DNA from: Portunus trituberculatus
Taxonomy: Eukaryota; Arthropoda; Malacostraca; Decapoda; Portunidae
Direction of reading: 5' to 3'
Length of the DNA stretch: 64,000 bases
Assembly: GCF_017591435.1 (NCBI RefSeq)
Contig: NC_059301.1
Location: forward strand, 6,607,060 to 6,671,059
The position numbers were made by a program, and so were the translations under genes. Of this stretch, positions 30,718-45,616 are shown in pieces. Numbering within the stretch: the stretch's first letter is position 1; every line of letters starts with the position of its first letter. The notes under the pieces were generated by a model. It was not told where the DNA came from and made no database searches. It saw nothing but the letters and a program-made list of their open reading frames with translations.

Positions 30718-30783
30718 CCAGCAACAACCTTGACCCGAGACGACCTGACCTACATCCCCGCCCAGCTGATCCTAATAACACAG
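30718..30783 (+). CDS. candidate internal exon of an unidentified plus-strand gene
   Basis: 66 bp (22 codons) bounded by TTTCCCCAG and ACACAG/GTAAAG. Two frames are open: one reads ASNNLDPRRPDLHPRPADP, the other ATTLTRDDLTYIPAQLILIT. Balanced codon use contrasts with the simple repeats around it. No partner exons recognised, so this is only a candidate. Confidence 0.3.
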
Positions 30784-30972
30784 GTAAAGGGAGCGACACG
30801 CCCTCCCTGTCTTTCCCTCTCTTTCCCTCCCCCATCACTCGCTCCTCTCGTCCTCACCAACCCCGCCCCTCTCCTCTCCTCGCCATCGGGTTAATGATAT
30901 AATGGTGACGCGAGGCCACGTATGGAGGCCAGCGTTAATTAAGATATGGATACGTGTAATCAACTAACTCCT

Positions 30973-30976
<4 letters not shown>

Positions 30977-31034
<58 letters not shown>

Positions 31035-31040
31035 TAGTAA

Positions 31041-31103
<63 letters not shown>

Positions 31104-31199
31104 AAGTTGTTGTTGTTGTTGTTATAGTAGTTGAAGTAATAGCAGTTATTGTGATGGTAGTGATGGAAGTAGTAGAAGCATTTACAGAAATAGTTGTAA

Positions 31200-31235
<36 letters not shown>

Positions 31236-31282
31236 TAGTAGTGGTAGTAGTAGATATGGTTGTTGTTGTTGTTGTTGTTGTT

Positions 31283-31376
<94 letters not shown>
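30977..31376. repeat. compound (GT)n(AGT)n(TTG)n(GA)n repeat cluster
   Basis: GT at 30977-31033, AGT trinucleotides at 31036-31102 and 31196-31255, TTG at 31258-31285, then GA at 31285-31376. Confidence 0.96.
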
Positions 31377-31377
<1 letters not shown>

Positions 31378-31445
31378 AAAACAAACCACGAAGACTAGGG
31401 TTGGTTTTACTTTAGCTGTTGTTCTTGATAGTGGATGTGGTGGTA

Positions 31446-31446
<1 letters not shown>

Positions 31447-31526
<80 letters not shown>

Positions 31527-31535
31527 TGTGTGTGT
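31447..31535. repeat. (GT)n microsatellite
   Basis: About 44 GT copies with one TTT interruption near 31523. Confidence 0.97.
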
Positions 31536-32342
31536 AAGGTGTATAGAATCCTAAACAAAACTACAAATGTCATATTTAACACCATGCACCGTTTAAACAG
31601 GCATTAAGTAATTCTTGGAGGATATAACTTGTTTTCTCCATCGTTTCGTAGCATAATGTGTAAAGAAAAAGAATAATAGATTAAAAAAAACAAAGAAAGA
31701 AAAGGGGGAAAAATATTGCATGATATTCACTACCTCTAAGACACCTACTATCAATGCTTCATCCTTCTTTCCAACCTATCAAGTGAACATCGATAAATGA
31801 ACCTTCATTCCCAGCACTTCAGTAACTCCACTCTATATATTCATTACTCGCGGTCTGCTCTTCACTGGGACTCTGAACTAATCCTCTCTTGCCTCATATC
31901 TTTCTAAATTAGCTTCTATGAGTTTATAAAAAAAAAAACCCGTCAATTTCCTATATCTTACTCCCCACTTCGATGTTACCTGTATAAAAATTGCCTTATT
32001 CTACCATGTAATAGAAAGAGAATTAGTATAGAGAAGAACACTAAGCAATGTGGAATCTCATTATTTCTCTTCAGTAGCTTATTATACACTGCTGTCTTTA
32101 TTTCTTTTCATTACGTGTGCCGAAGATTAGCTAAGGACTAAAAGATAATTAAATTTAAAAGTTTGCTCACTCGCCTCTTCCTAGAAAGTATGTGATCGGA
32201 GGATAACAAAACTTAGACCAATCCAGTTCCACGGGTGTGTGGATACTCTGCTTGCAAGAGTTTCAGTCATAGACTGGAATAAAAAAAGTTTACCATTACA
32301 AGGAATAAGGTATGCATATATTGGTTAACTTTCGCATTATTG

Positions 32343-32345
<3 letters not shown>
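31536..32345. other. no gene recognised
   Basis: AT-rich unique-looking DNA without family similarity. Confidence 0.4.

Positions 32346-32407
<62 letters not shown>
32346..32407. repeat. (GT)n microsatellite
   Basis: About 31 GT copies, followed by GC/GT-alternating purine-pyrimidine DNA to about 32470. Confidence 0.97.
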
Positions 32408-32408
<1 letters not shown>

Positions 32409-34047
32409 ATGCGTGCAAGTGTGCGTGCGCGCGCGCTCGAGCACTTGTGTGCGGGCGTGTGTGCGCGCGCGTCTTAGCTATCTTCACTAACTTTCCCTTG
32501 GAGATTGAACATTATTTCACCGTTTCTAACAAGACATCTTGCACATTTTACCATTACACCCTTAATTTCTTCCCATTCCTACACTCATGACTAACCGTCA
32601 GATGAAGCAAGTCTGTGGGGAGAAGTGAGAGACAGGACGCGTGAGTCACAGGAGGCCTCACTTTGCATGGCACGAGTGAACGTCTTGGTCATGTCAACAC
32701 TGCTCACTGACGATGTTTGATGCTCGTCTGGCCTGTTTGAAAACAAACACCTCTTTCTGATCACAGAGTCTTAAGAATGAAGAGCGGTTACTCCAGTGGA
32801 GGCTAGTGAGCCTTTGCTAATAAGCTCCCACGGTTCCCGGTACTGGATGCTCGCGGCCGGTTTGTTTACATCGCAACAAGAACGACGCTTCTCGGGTCTA
32901 GTGATGTTGTCGGTGCCTTGGTCTTCTCATGCACACACACTTCCTTGCGATTGCTTCCTACCCTCCCCTGACACTCCCACACCCTCAAAACAACAGTTTC
33001 TGCACATCCATCTTCACACACCTGCTGTTCGTCTTGCACTGAGCGGATGCTGCCTCTGTCAGGAGGGATTATGGGTTCGGCTGGGGCTACACCACCTTAT
33101 GCTATAGTGAATAGCCTGCTGGAGGGCTTCCCCTCGCTAATTAGGTGAAACAGGTAAGTGTGTGTAAGGAATAGGGACACCTGCACGAGGGAGCGAGGTG
33201 TTGTGTCTCCAAGAGGCGGCGTCACGACACAGCTCCACCTCCCTCCTCACAGCTGTGATCAATACTGCAGCAGCTCTCGCAGGCCTCCCTCCCTCTCTCC
33301 TTCCCTCCTCATCCCTCCTATCCTCCTTCCTACCAATGCCCTCAACCCCACCGTTCTCTTCCTCTGCTTCCCCCTCTCCCTATCTCCTCATTTATCCACC
33401 ACCTTCTCTCCCTTGACCGTTCCGTTTACTCCTCGTGCTGCCTCATGATAAAGATTAGCTAGACCTCACTCTCTTCGCTCCCTTTCCTCTTAACCTCCTT
33501 GTCTCTATCTCCTTCCTCGAAGTCTCACTAGTTCTTATTCCCCCTCCTCCTCCTCCTTTCCTCTCCCTTCTCATAATGGCGGTTTTTCTGTCGTCTTCGT
33601 CATGATTTACCTCACCACCATTCATTTTTTTTTTTTACTTCATTTGTTACATATTCCTCACGTAGAATTTAAGCTGCCTTGGTAAAGTTGTAATCTTAAA
33701 TCTCGTACTTTTAGACTTAATTGCATGTTCCCGTCGCACAAGTGAAATCAAGTAATTACTTGCGAAAACCTAATGATGACCTCAGAGTGGCGAGCAATCA
33801 GGCCGAGATTACTAGGTCGGGAACCACTAAGCTGAGGGCCAAGCACGCGATCCTCTTACATAAAAGGGACGTATGCTAAGAAGCAACGTTGTCCCGGAGA
33901 TTAATGGTGTATCCTTGGCCTTTACGGCTTATAGGGCAAATTTAAAGTTCAGGGAAAGGGCAAGTGTGGGATTAGGTGGCATTCTTTCTTACTTGTTACG
34001 GGAAGATTCGTATGCAGAAAAAAAAAAAAAAAGGTTTTAAAGGAAAA

Positions 34048-34048
<1 letters not shown>
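32408..34048. other. no gene recognised
   Basis: Moderate GC at 32600-33450 with Ser/Pro-rich spurious frames. A sequence AACAG/GTAAGTGTG at about 33151 resembles a plus-strand splice donor, but no coding context supports it. Confidence 0.4.

Positions 34049-34131
<83 letters not shown>
34049..34131. repeat. (AT)n microsatellite, left of hairpin
   Basis: About 41 AT copies. Confidence 0.97.
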
Positions 34132-34134
<3 letters not shown>

Positions 34135-34152
34135 AGTGTAGCCAGGAGTAGA

Positions 34153-34355
<203 letters not shown>

Positions 34356-34577
34356 CTTTCGTAACTCTTTCTACTGTTTCTATGAGTAATTCACAATTTC
34401 ATATGTATACTTTTTTTTTTTTTTTCGTTCCCCACGCAGTGAGTAGCCAAGAGTGTGTGCTTCTATGTGAGCTTTGTTTAGGTGAACGTATACCGGCTGG
34501 TTGAATTTTCTATGTGCGTACTGGAATAGATAGATGATTTGTATTAGTGTGTGCATAGTACTTGCTTTCACTTACTT

Positions 34578-34752
34578 GCTCTGTATTGCAACTTTTATCC
34601 AACTATAATCAAGCCAACCAGAGTAACTAATGTTTCTGCAACACTGATTGATAATGTATGGACGAACAGCTTGCATGAAGTCAGTGGATTTCATCGTACC
34701 TCCATCAGTGATCATTTTCTTGTGTTCAATGTTTTTTATATCCAAGTGTAGT
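34578..34752 (+). mobile_element. LINE endonuclease fragment
   Basis: The frame reads TIIKPTRVTNVSATLIDNVW then TSISDHFLVFNV. The KPTRVT...ATLIDN and SDHF blocks are typical of the C-terminal half of a LINE endonuclease. Family not assigned. Confidence 0.65.
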
Positions 34753-34757
34753 TTCTT

Positions 34758-35140
34758 AATGGGTCTCGGTGCGACTATATCAAGACCAGTCTGTATACGG
34801 CAACTCTGTCTCCATAGCCTGTAGAAACAAGGGCGTGATCATCAGCATAGATGATGAGTTACGTAGCTGTGTAAAGATGCCTGTAGAAAGGAATGCTCAC
34901 TAGAGCTTCCATAGAATGATAAATAACGTGGGGCTTAAGATTCTTCCCTGCGGGATAGTGTTTTCAAACTGATGAACGTTCGAGACGTGGTCCTGAAATT
35001 TTATCTTAGCTTTACGATCGCTTAGATAGTCATGGGTCCAGTTAAATAAGTGGATACTGACTCCTTTAGCTGCCAGGCTATCAGTTACGGCGGTTGGCGA
35101 AGCCAACTCGAATGCTTTCTCTAAGTCGAGGAGAACTGTT
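34758..35140 (-). mobile_element. LINE reverse transcriptase fragment
   Basis: On the minus strand: LDLEKAFELASPTAV (motif A), HLFNWTHDYLSDRKAKI, IPQGRILSPTLF (motif B) and, after a frameshift, a YADDH box near 34840. Orientation is opposite to the adjoining endonuclease fragment. Confidence 0.75.
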
Positions 35141-36366
35141 ATTTACTTCTGCATGCAGAGAGCCGTTGCTGTCACCAGCGCAACTATGATTACTTTTAGC
35201 GGACGTGTTGACGGCGAACAAGCTTCTGTGTCCCCTGGACGTGAAGAATAAACGATAAACAGCCAATCAGCGCTCGATTTATGTGCAACCAAGTTATACA
35301 AGTATCTACTTGGCGGGAGAGAAACCTTTTGTAGTTGGTGAGTGTTGTTTGAAGTTTCCTGAGTAGATGAGTGTTGCTTCTGTCATCCTGAGCCTCTTGA
35401 TGTCATTGGCTATTGAAAGACGTTTGTGTTATTTGCCGTTTGGTGTGTCTTCATGAGTCCATGCTCGCTGATGTAGTGACGACGTATCGCTCCATCTTGA
35501 AGGTTATAAGCAGTGATCCTCTTTGACACGATAGTAATGGTGAAGCCGATCTACCTTGAATTTAGGTAACTAAAGTAATCAACAAAACATTTATACCGAT
35601 ACTCGGCGTTCACTTACTGCAGAGGACTCACTGGAGCCAAATAGTTATTCTTCATTATGAGGCTGGTGGTCTTACGGGACTTGCAATATATGACGAGATC
35701 GAGCTTGGTGTCAGCAGTAACAGATGTAACGAAAGTTGTTGAAGATTATGTTCCTCACTGGCTTCTTGTCTGTCATCTCTGTACGATGTGGACATGGTAT
35801 TTTTTTGTAATACAGTGCGATATTTGGTTCTTCCCTCTTTGGTGTGTCCTCGGACATGAAGGTGTTAATTTTTCATTGTATCACTTCATCATTTTTTTTG
35901 CTGCTGGTATCCAAATATAACTGAGGCACTGCGAGATTCTCCGTAGTTCGGCGATGGTGGCATCCCATGTGGAAGATTGGTAAGGACCATCTTAACAAAA
36001 GCTATGATGAGACTGCCGCGGTATTTTCAGGGCAGTCACTATCTCTCTCAAAGCAGAAACCGAGATTGGTGTAGTTGACGTAGACAAATGTGGGGTATAA
36101 CGAGTTTTCGCGGTGGACAATCACGTCAAGTGAAGGGAAGCTCGTAGACACCATTTTTTTTTTTTTTTTTTTGTACGTCGATGAGATATAAGATTTGTCC
36201 CTTGGTGTTAGTGCTGATGAAGGTGTCGACGTCTATTTATAGTTTAAGCTCAGGATGTTCTGTGAAGATCTCTTGAATTGATCCATGTAAAAATTTGCAA
36301 ACAGGACGCCAAGGGGTGATCCCATAGCAACACCGTCGTATTTGACATATATTTTCCACTGGGAAC

Positions 36367-36652
<286 letters not shown>

Positions 36653-37142
36653 TTTCATTGACGGGAATGTTCGAGAGAAGTGATTCTACATCCGTCGATA
36701 CCATGATGGAGAAACACATAGACCTCAAGATGTCATGAAACTTCACATGAAACTCAACAGAGGATCTTAGGCTGAAGTGTTAAAGTATGCAGACATGAAT
36801 GATGTAAGAAGCCTGTTAAGGCGTTTGGCAAACCTGTTTAGAGGTGACCGTTAAGTGTCTGACTTTATGATAGGACGTAAGAGATTGCCGCGTCTGTCTT
36901 GACATACCATATGCGTATCCAAACCTGTGGTCACCTTCGATGCGAGGAAGTTTCGTTGCACTGAGTTCGTTGTTACTCCATACGATAAGATTAAACTTCG
37001 TTTTAGTGGTTGACGCAGGATTCCTTGTGATTACTTAAATGTGGTGGCGTCGGCGAGGTTGACTTGTTCAAAAGTAGTCTTTGTCGAAGACTAAAGTTTT
37101 GTCAGTATGACGGATGATTTCATTCTTCTTGAGGTGTGTGTG

Positions 37143-37186
37143 GCACGGTCCAGGTATACATATGTATATGTATATCTGGACCGTGG
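37143..37186. repeat. near-perfect palindrome
   Basis: CACGGTCCAGGTATACATAT is followed by an approximate reverse complement ending ATCTGGACCGTG, making a compact hairpin inside the Penelope-like element. Confidence 0.8.
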
Positions 37187-37249
37187 TGTGTTGTGTGTGA
37201 CAGTCTTATCTGAAGATCGCTCCTTATGTGCTCTGCTCTTTCCGTATAG

Positions 37250-37914
37250 CAGTGGTTCCCAAACGGGGTAAATTATCCCCTGGGACTAATTTAACAATTT
37301 TTCGGGGGTAATGGAGAAATGACAAAGAAAAGTTCAGAATTCTGAAAATCAAGAAAACATTGGAGTACCTGACATTAGGATTAATGTTAGTTAACTTAGT
37401 CTTAGTATGCAAATTTGTAAACATATTATAAATAATGTTTTAGTATAAATTATTGTTATTTATTATAAATAACTTATAAATTATTATTAGTTATAATTGA
37501 TAAAGTTAACCTGAATAATAATAAACAAAAAAAAACGAATATGCAGTTTTCAGAAAAGAAGAAATATGTATCCAAGTGTATGATAACCCAAAAGTATTTT
37601 GACAGGTATGCTTCGAGACAAGTCACGTGATGCCTCATCGACGCGTCAGTCGTCACTCACTGCCTGAGACTGTCTCTGTCTCTATTCAGCTTCGCAAAAT
37701 ACGATAATTTGGCCTCCCGTGCGATAAGCGATAGCATGCATGCCATAAGATAATGCAATAATTTTCGTAAGAAATATGATATATTGATTGTTGTTGTAGT
37801 ATTTTAATATAACCATATGTATCCATGTTGACATCATTTTGTGAAAGGGGGTAATATGCTTAGTGTGGCATGTTAAATTGGGTAACTAGCTGAAAAAAAA
37901 TTTGGGAACCACCG
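37250..37914. mobile_element. hAT-like MITE inserted in the Penelope-like element
   Basis: 665 bp with terminal inverted repeats CAGTGGTTCCCAAA and (right end, complement) CGGTGGTTCCCAAA, one mismatch in 14. Flanks CCGTATAG (37242-37249) and CTGTATAG (37915-37922) are an 8-bp target-site duplication with one mismatch, the length typical of hAT. The interior is AT-rich with no transposase. Confidence 0.85.
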
Positions 37915-38085
37915 CTGTATAGTGAACGGCTAGCTGGGTGACCAACAGACAGCCCAGGTGAATACACATACACACACGTACTTGATGTATTCAGCGAGGG
38001 CCCCAGCTTGATCTTTAGTGAAAACTACGCCAGGAGTGAATTTGAAGAAGTTTGAGTGGCTGAGTGCATTTGTGTTTATACTCAA

Positions 38086-38089
<4 letters not shown>

Positions 38090-38129
<40 letters not shown>
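38090..38129. repeat. (GA)n microsatellite
   Basis: About 19 GA copies. Confidence 0.95.
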
Positions 38130-38133
<4 letters not shown>

Positions 38134-38341
38134 TATGTGATTTGAAGTATTACGTAATAATGTGAATTTTCAAGCGTCGTTCAAAATTCGGAGTGGTTTG
38201 CAGCCTGAAGGTCAAGTAAGCTATAGGTTGAGGTTTGAAACATCTTGTCGAGACGCGAAACGCGAACGTACTCTGCTGCCATGTACAGATTTTTTGTTTG
38301 CTATTTTTTTTCTTAATTCTTAACCTGTAGATGATGTACCT

Positions 38342-38608
38342 TTACCTGTGAACCAGAGTGCTGCTTTGTTTTACCGGTGTCGTGTGAAATCCTTGAGCAA
38401 TGGGCATGCGAAAATACCCAATACTGAAGAGCTTCCTTTGCCTATGCGCATCCCGCTGCTTAGTAAGTTTGTGCTCTGTGACGTGTGTAGTTATCTGCCA
38501 TGATCTCTGGGCCGCCATTGGATAACCAGATAGACTGCAAGTGGAGATATATAATTTACCAGGCTGCTGCTCTATCACCAAACGAACCTGCTCCTCGTCA
38601 CTCCACAT
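38342..38608 (-). CDS. unassigned small ORF with weak MADF-like start
   Basis: 88 codons from a true ATG at 38608. The start MWSDEEQVRLVIEQQPGKLY and a following W-Q-I faintly resemble a MADF/trihelix-type DNA-binding domain (acidic lead-in, P-x-LY, later Trp), but most expected residues are absent. It might be a first exon, a transposon-derived fragment, or chance. Confidence 0.2.
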   Translation of the reverse strand: MWSDEEQVRLVIEQQPGKLYISTCSLSGYPMAAQRSWQITTHVTEHKLTKQRDAHRQRKLFSIGYFRMPIAQGFHTTPVKQSSTLVHR

Positions 38609-38609
38609 C

Positions 38610-39245
38610 AGGTAATGGAGGCGAGCTTGCGGGACGGCTTCTCGAGGACAGTGCCAAGTATTTTGTCAAATGACTTGTTACATTAAATATAAGGCTTCTT
38701 GCAGTGTCTTGTACTTAGGTGGCTGCCTCTAGGTTCTATTCCAGCACTCCACACTGCAGCTACCTGTATGCACCTGTTCTTACTTGAAAAAAATTTAACA
38801 TTTCGATCTTGTCAATGTTTCTTTCACTTTGTGAAAATAGTCTGAAATATCCACTTATCAAAATTGATAAAACGTGGGACCCTTCAGGTAGGTTGGTAGG
38901 AGGCGCTGGCAGGGTATGGCTGTGTATTTGGTTGAAATGATTGCAAATCTTTGGCATGTAAGTATTGGTAAGTAACGTCTAGACTCTAGAGGATAAATGT
39001 TTACAGTTTAATCAGCTCGGTGTAGCAGTTACAAGTTACTTACGTAAACGTAAGGAGAGATTTATTTTGGTTGGACACAGCCGGCCCAGCTGATCCATGA
39101 TGGCCGTGAGGAGGGCATCTGTGGAACAAGGAAACTTAAGCTATATTTGCCCTCACCTCAGCAATACTGGATGGAGACTGCTCGGGGGGCATTTCAGTGG
39201 TGATAATACTGTGGTTTCTCTCATCTTTGTATATTGTTCACATAG
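38610..39245. other. no gene recognised
   Basis: Unique-looking DNA; a 65-codon minus frame (38760-38957) shows no domain. Confidence 0.4.
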
Positions 39246-39375
39246 TTAAAGTTTACTATTGGCCCTTTTTGGTAACCCACGACATGACTACATGTAGTAT
39301 TCTTACCTGGTAAAGTTTACTATTGGCCTTTCTCGGTAACCCACGACATGACTACATGTAGTATTCTTACCTGCA
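39246..39375. repeat. two-copy tandem repeat, 65 bp
   Basis: TAAAGTTTACTATTGGCC begins at 39246 and again at 39311; both copies run through GGTAACCCACGACATGACTA to TATTCTTACCTG with few differences. Confidence 0.92.
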
Positions 39376-39849
39376 CTAGTGGGCTTCCCGCCATAAACGG
39401 ATAGCGGAAGGAAGCGGGAAGACACTGCTGATGCGCCAGCTTTTAGTTGAAAAATTTTCCAGGATGAATTTATTAAATTTAATAAATAGCTGGAAAGGGC
39501 ATTATAATCAGCAGTGCATACTTCATGGTGACTATCCCCCCAAAATGAGCTTCAAATAGCTAGATGTTTAAAAGTATTTATATTATCACAAGAAACGAGG
39601 TCGGAAGGAAGATTTTTTCCATGGAAAAAAAAATTCTGACCTCAATATGTGACCTAGTAAAGTACCTCTTGAAGTTATGGCCCCATGTTCTGACCATGAA
39701 AGGGCAAGGAAAAAGTAATTGGAGACATACCATGAAAAATTTTCCAGTACCTATTTAATGATACCATGCTTAAGCAACCTCCCTTTTACTGAAAACAAAT
39801 TGAGTCTTCAAACATTGGTGGTAATTTAAACCCTCCATTCCATTAATCT

Positions 39850-41990
<2,141 letters not shown>

Positions 41991-42082
41991 ATTTTGCAGT
42001 TCCTAAAAAGGTCTGAGGGAACAAACTGCCATATATGGCAAAGAAAGTACCTGTCGTAAATTTTGACCTAAAATATAATCAG

Positions 42083-42329
42083 ATGTCACCATTTACCACA
42101 AAAGATAAGAGTGTAATTGCTACTGTTGTTATGATGGGCATCATCTTTGATGCTGCAGTAAATCTCCAGAAATTGGTAGGCTAACCTAACATAACTTTTA
42201 TTAGGTCGAGTAAAGCTATGTTAGATTAGTGTCAGTTTTTTTTTCTTTTTCTGGTAGTATCAAAGGTTTCGCCCATCATAACAACAGCAACAATAACTCC
42301 CTCTTGTTTTTTGTGGTAAGAGGTGACAT
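42083..42329. mobile_element. foldback (long inverted repeat) element
   Basis: The outer arms start ATGTCACCATTTACCACAAA and, from the right end on the complement, ATGTCACCTCTTACCACAAA. Inner parts also pair (GTTGTTATGATGGGC; CTAACCTAACATA with its counterpart), so nearly the whole 247 bp is one imperfect palindrome. TAATCA occurs just outside both ends and may be a target-site duplication. Confidence 0.8.
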
Positions 42330-44698
42330 TAATCATGTTTTAGCTTTCCTCTCCTGAAAAGCATGCTTTCCCACCAGGTCCCCAGGTTTGTTTGGGATTA
42401 AGAGCTGAAAACATTATTAACTTTTGGACAGGACTAAACTATTTCAGTTTTGGGTAATATACTTAAACATGGAGTATGTGAATATGTACAGTGCCTGAGA
42501 GCAAGCCTCAATTACTGTGTTTAATGACTTAATGTACAAGTACTTACCTAATGGGATAGCATCTCATCTGCCTCATCATGATATATAAGTACATTGTTAA
42601 AATATAGTACGGTCTATCTTCTAATTCTTGTATTGATCATAACCAACATGTTATTTTCTATGATTTCTGTGTCAGTAAGGATGTTTTGTGGTAAATGATT
42701 GTAGTATATTGTCAATTCATTGGGATGAGAATTTGTATTGTTGCTAGTTAACACCTTGGAGCTGTCAATTGTATGGTGGTTTTACCACTCTTGGACTTAC
42801 ACAGTGGGTTACTAAACCAACATTTCATGAATCAGGTAATATACTAGAGCCCTATTTGTTAAACCTGGAGTTAGTTTTTACTAATACCAATATAACAGAA
42901 TCTTAGTACGGACTGGTTTTTATATCATGGTGTTAATATCACAGGTTCCTTTGATAATTGTTGGTCTCTTATCCCTCTCCAACAAGAAGCACCAATGATA
43001 TTCTTATATGCAATTAAAAGTTATGTTAGAAATATGATGATATATCAATATGGTAAAGGAAAACAGTTTACATCATCGTAAGGAAGAGAGTAAAATGTTT
43101 ATAAATGTGAACGTTTGGGCACCATTAGGTAGTCATGTGAATCAGTGTTCATTTATCTTGTCTGGATCACCTGCCTTATTTGAAAGACCTGTCAATTTTC
43201 ATCACAAAGATTTACAGCATCTTCACATGATGATTGTTACATATAAGTATTTTTTCATATTATATGCTGTAACTGGGCATTATCTAGTTTGTGCTGTCAA
43301 AATACATTACCTTGTCAATGAAAAAAATTGTATTTATTCAAGTATATAAATTTATAGTACATATTTGAGAATGAGAAATTTTAAACAGGATCAGAAAATG
43401 AAAAGGTAGGTTATGTATATAATACAGCCATAAGAGATAGTAGGTTGCATTGCATTGTTGGTCATTATTAACTGGTAACTTTATGTAGCTACATTTCACC
43501 AACTTCAATATGATTTTCCATTGTTATTCTTGTTTGTATTAGCTAATTCTTTTGTAAACAATCTATTATGTTTTATATCTATTCCAAAGTTTTTACAAAA
43601 GGATGGGATTAGAACATGGTTTGAAAGAACTTTAGAATATTACTATCACCTTTTTCCAGATTGATTTTGATGCTCTTATCAATTAATCTCATAACTACTA
43701 GCACAAGACTACATAGCAAGGGGTTGAGAACCTAATTCCAAAGTAAGTATGCAGTACATGGTAACTATAGTCTTCCAAATTTAAATGTAGTTTTGTGGTG
43801 TGATCTTTTAGGGGATCCCTGGTCTTCCATTGCTGCTAAGTCTATGTGAACTAGTGAATTAGAGCTTTGTGTGTGTAAGTAAGAGGCATATAAAATGCTT
43901 TAATGAAAATCCAGCATCATCAAATCCAAAAAATAAATTATCAAAAGAAAAGTCAACATTCCACACTTACAATATTCATATCACAATAACAAATATGTAA
44001 CAGTGTGTAACAGTGTTGCTATAGAAACAATATAATCTTTATCAATGCTCACCATAGTCCTTAGTAAGACAGATGGTGTAATAACTGTGTTCCAAACACA
44101 ATATGAATGAATATATAAATAAAATTAGGTATTTTGTATACAAGATAAAATATTGTGAATTCTATTTACATGGCAACACTCATTATTGTCCAAGCCCTGC
44201 TTGCCCTTGAGACACAGTGGGGAACAAGGTCACATGTCATGGGGGTATAAACCTTTTCTTGAGACAATATGAAGAACTGTAACAATGAAATTTGGAAGAC
44301 TTTAAGCAACATTTCTAGTATAGTTTTGAAAACTATGCAGTGTCAATGTTGACTGTATAGGTAAGAACAAAGTAACACGATGTTAAGAAAATCAAGTTGT
44401 GCAGCTGGTTCAGTTTCATGATGCAGCCACCAGTTCACCAGGTGTTCCCCCAGTCAACACGCTGTCCCTTTGCACAATACCCAAAAAGCTTGGATTTAAA
44501 TGGGCTCCCAAAAAATAGTAATGATTATTTTGTAATTACTATATACATCTATGTGGGATAATGAAGATGTTTCAAATGTTTTATTGTGACCTGCACACTG
44601 CTAGTGTTATGTCTCTCTCTGCTCTCCTCTCTCAGTGCCTTACCAAATATATAGTATATATCCCACAACCCAAATCCTTCAACTAAGGGTGGTTTCAC
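42330..44698. other. AT-rich DNA, no gene recognised
   Basis: A 99-codon plus frame (43050-43349) has no recognisable domain. No microsatellite arrays, unlike the rest of the window, so this may be older unique DNA or UTR/intron. Confidence 0.4.
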
Positions 44699-45599
44699 AT
44701 GTATCAGTATGCAGGAGTGAACAGCTACATAAATCTGTTTGCAGATGATACGAAACTGTGCAGAGTTATAAAGCAAAAAGAGGATTGTGAAATACTACAG
44801 GAAGACCTAAATAAGATCTGGGAATGGAGTAAAAAGTGGGAAATGGAATTCAATGTGAACAAAAGCCATGTCATGGAAATGGGAAAGAGTGAAAGACGAC
44901 CCGTGGGAATTTATAAGATGGGAGATGGAGTAGAACTGGAGAATGTAAAAAAGGAAAAGGACTTAGGAGTGGCAATGGAAAAAAACAATCAACCGCTAAG
45001 CCATATTGATAGAATTTTCAGAGACATATAATTTGCTAAGGAATATTGGATTAGCATTTCACTACATGGACAAAGAAATGATGAAGAAATTGATAAGTAT
45101 TATAATAAGACCCAGATTGGAATATGCAGGAGTAGTGTAGACCTCCCATAAAAAGAAACACATAAGGAAGTTGGAGAGACTACAAAAAATGGCTACAAGA
45201 ATGGTTCCAGAATTTGAAGGGATGACATAGGAGGAGAGACTAAAGGCTATGGATCTACCAACCCTGGAACAGAGAAGGAAGAGAGGGGATCTGATACAAG
45301 TTTATAAATTGATCAACGGAATGGACCAAGTGGATAATGAGAAACTGATCCTGAGAGAAGAATATGACATTCAAAGCACAAGATCGCATAGTAAAAAGCT
45401 GAGAAAGGGAAGATGTCTGAGAGATGTTAAAGAATATAGTTTCCCACAAAGATGTGTTGAGACATGGAACAGTTTGAGTTAGGAAGTGGTGTCAGCAACG
45501 AGTGTGCATAGTTTTAAAGAAAAATTGGATAAGTGTAGATATGGAGACGGGGCCACACGAGCATAAAGCCCAGGCCCTGTAAAACTACAACTAGGTAAA
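44699..45599 (+). mobile_element. J2 LINE, 5'-truncated copy 2
   Basis: Starts in the RT palm (YAGVNSYINLFADDTKLCRV; catalytic FADD near 44735-44746), continues through NKSHVMEMGKSERRPVG, LPTLEQRRKRGDLIQVYKL and RSHSKKLRKGRCLRDVKEYS, and ends CCTGTAAAACTACAACTAGG plus TAAATAC, passing into (AC)n. A few stops and frameshifts near 45030-45250. Same family as copies at 22277 and 46860. Confidence 0.88.
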
Positions 45600-45616
45600 T
45601 ACACACACACACACAC

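Noticed and set aside
33140..33165. Plus-strand splice donor AACAG/GTAAGTGTG marking a UTR exon
   Set aside because: A good donor match alone, without open frame, acceptor or coding neighbours, is not enough.
34578..35140. Twin-priming 5' inversion of one LINE
   Set aside because: The inverted endonuclease part lies on the 3' side of the RT part in RT orientation, opposite to what twin priming produces.
43050..43349. 99-codon hypothetical gene in AT-rich DNA
   Set aside because: No domain, no splice or promoter context, composition equal to surroundings; left as gene-less DNA.
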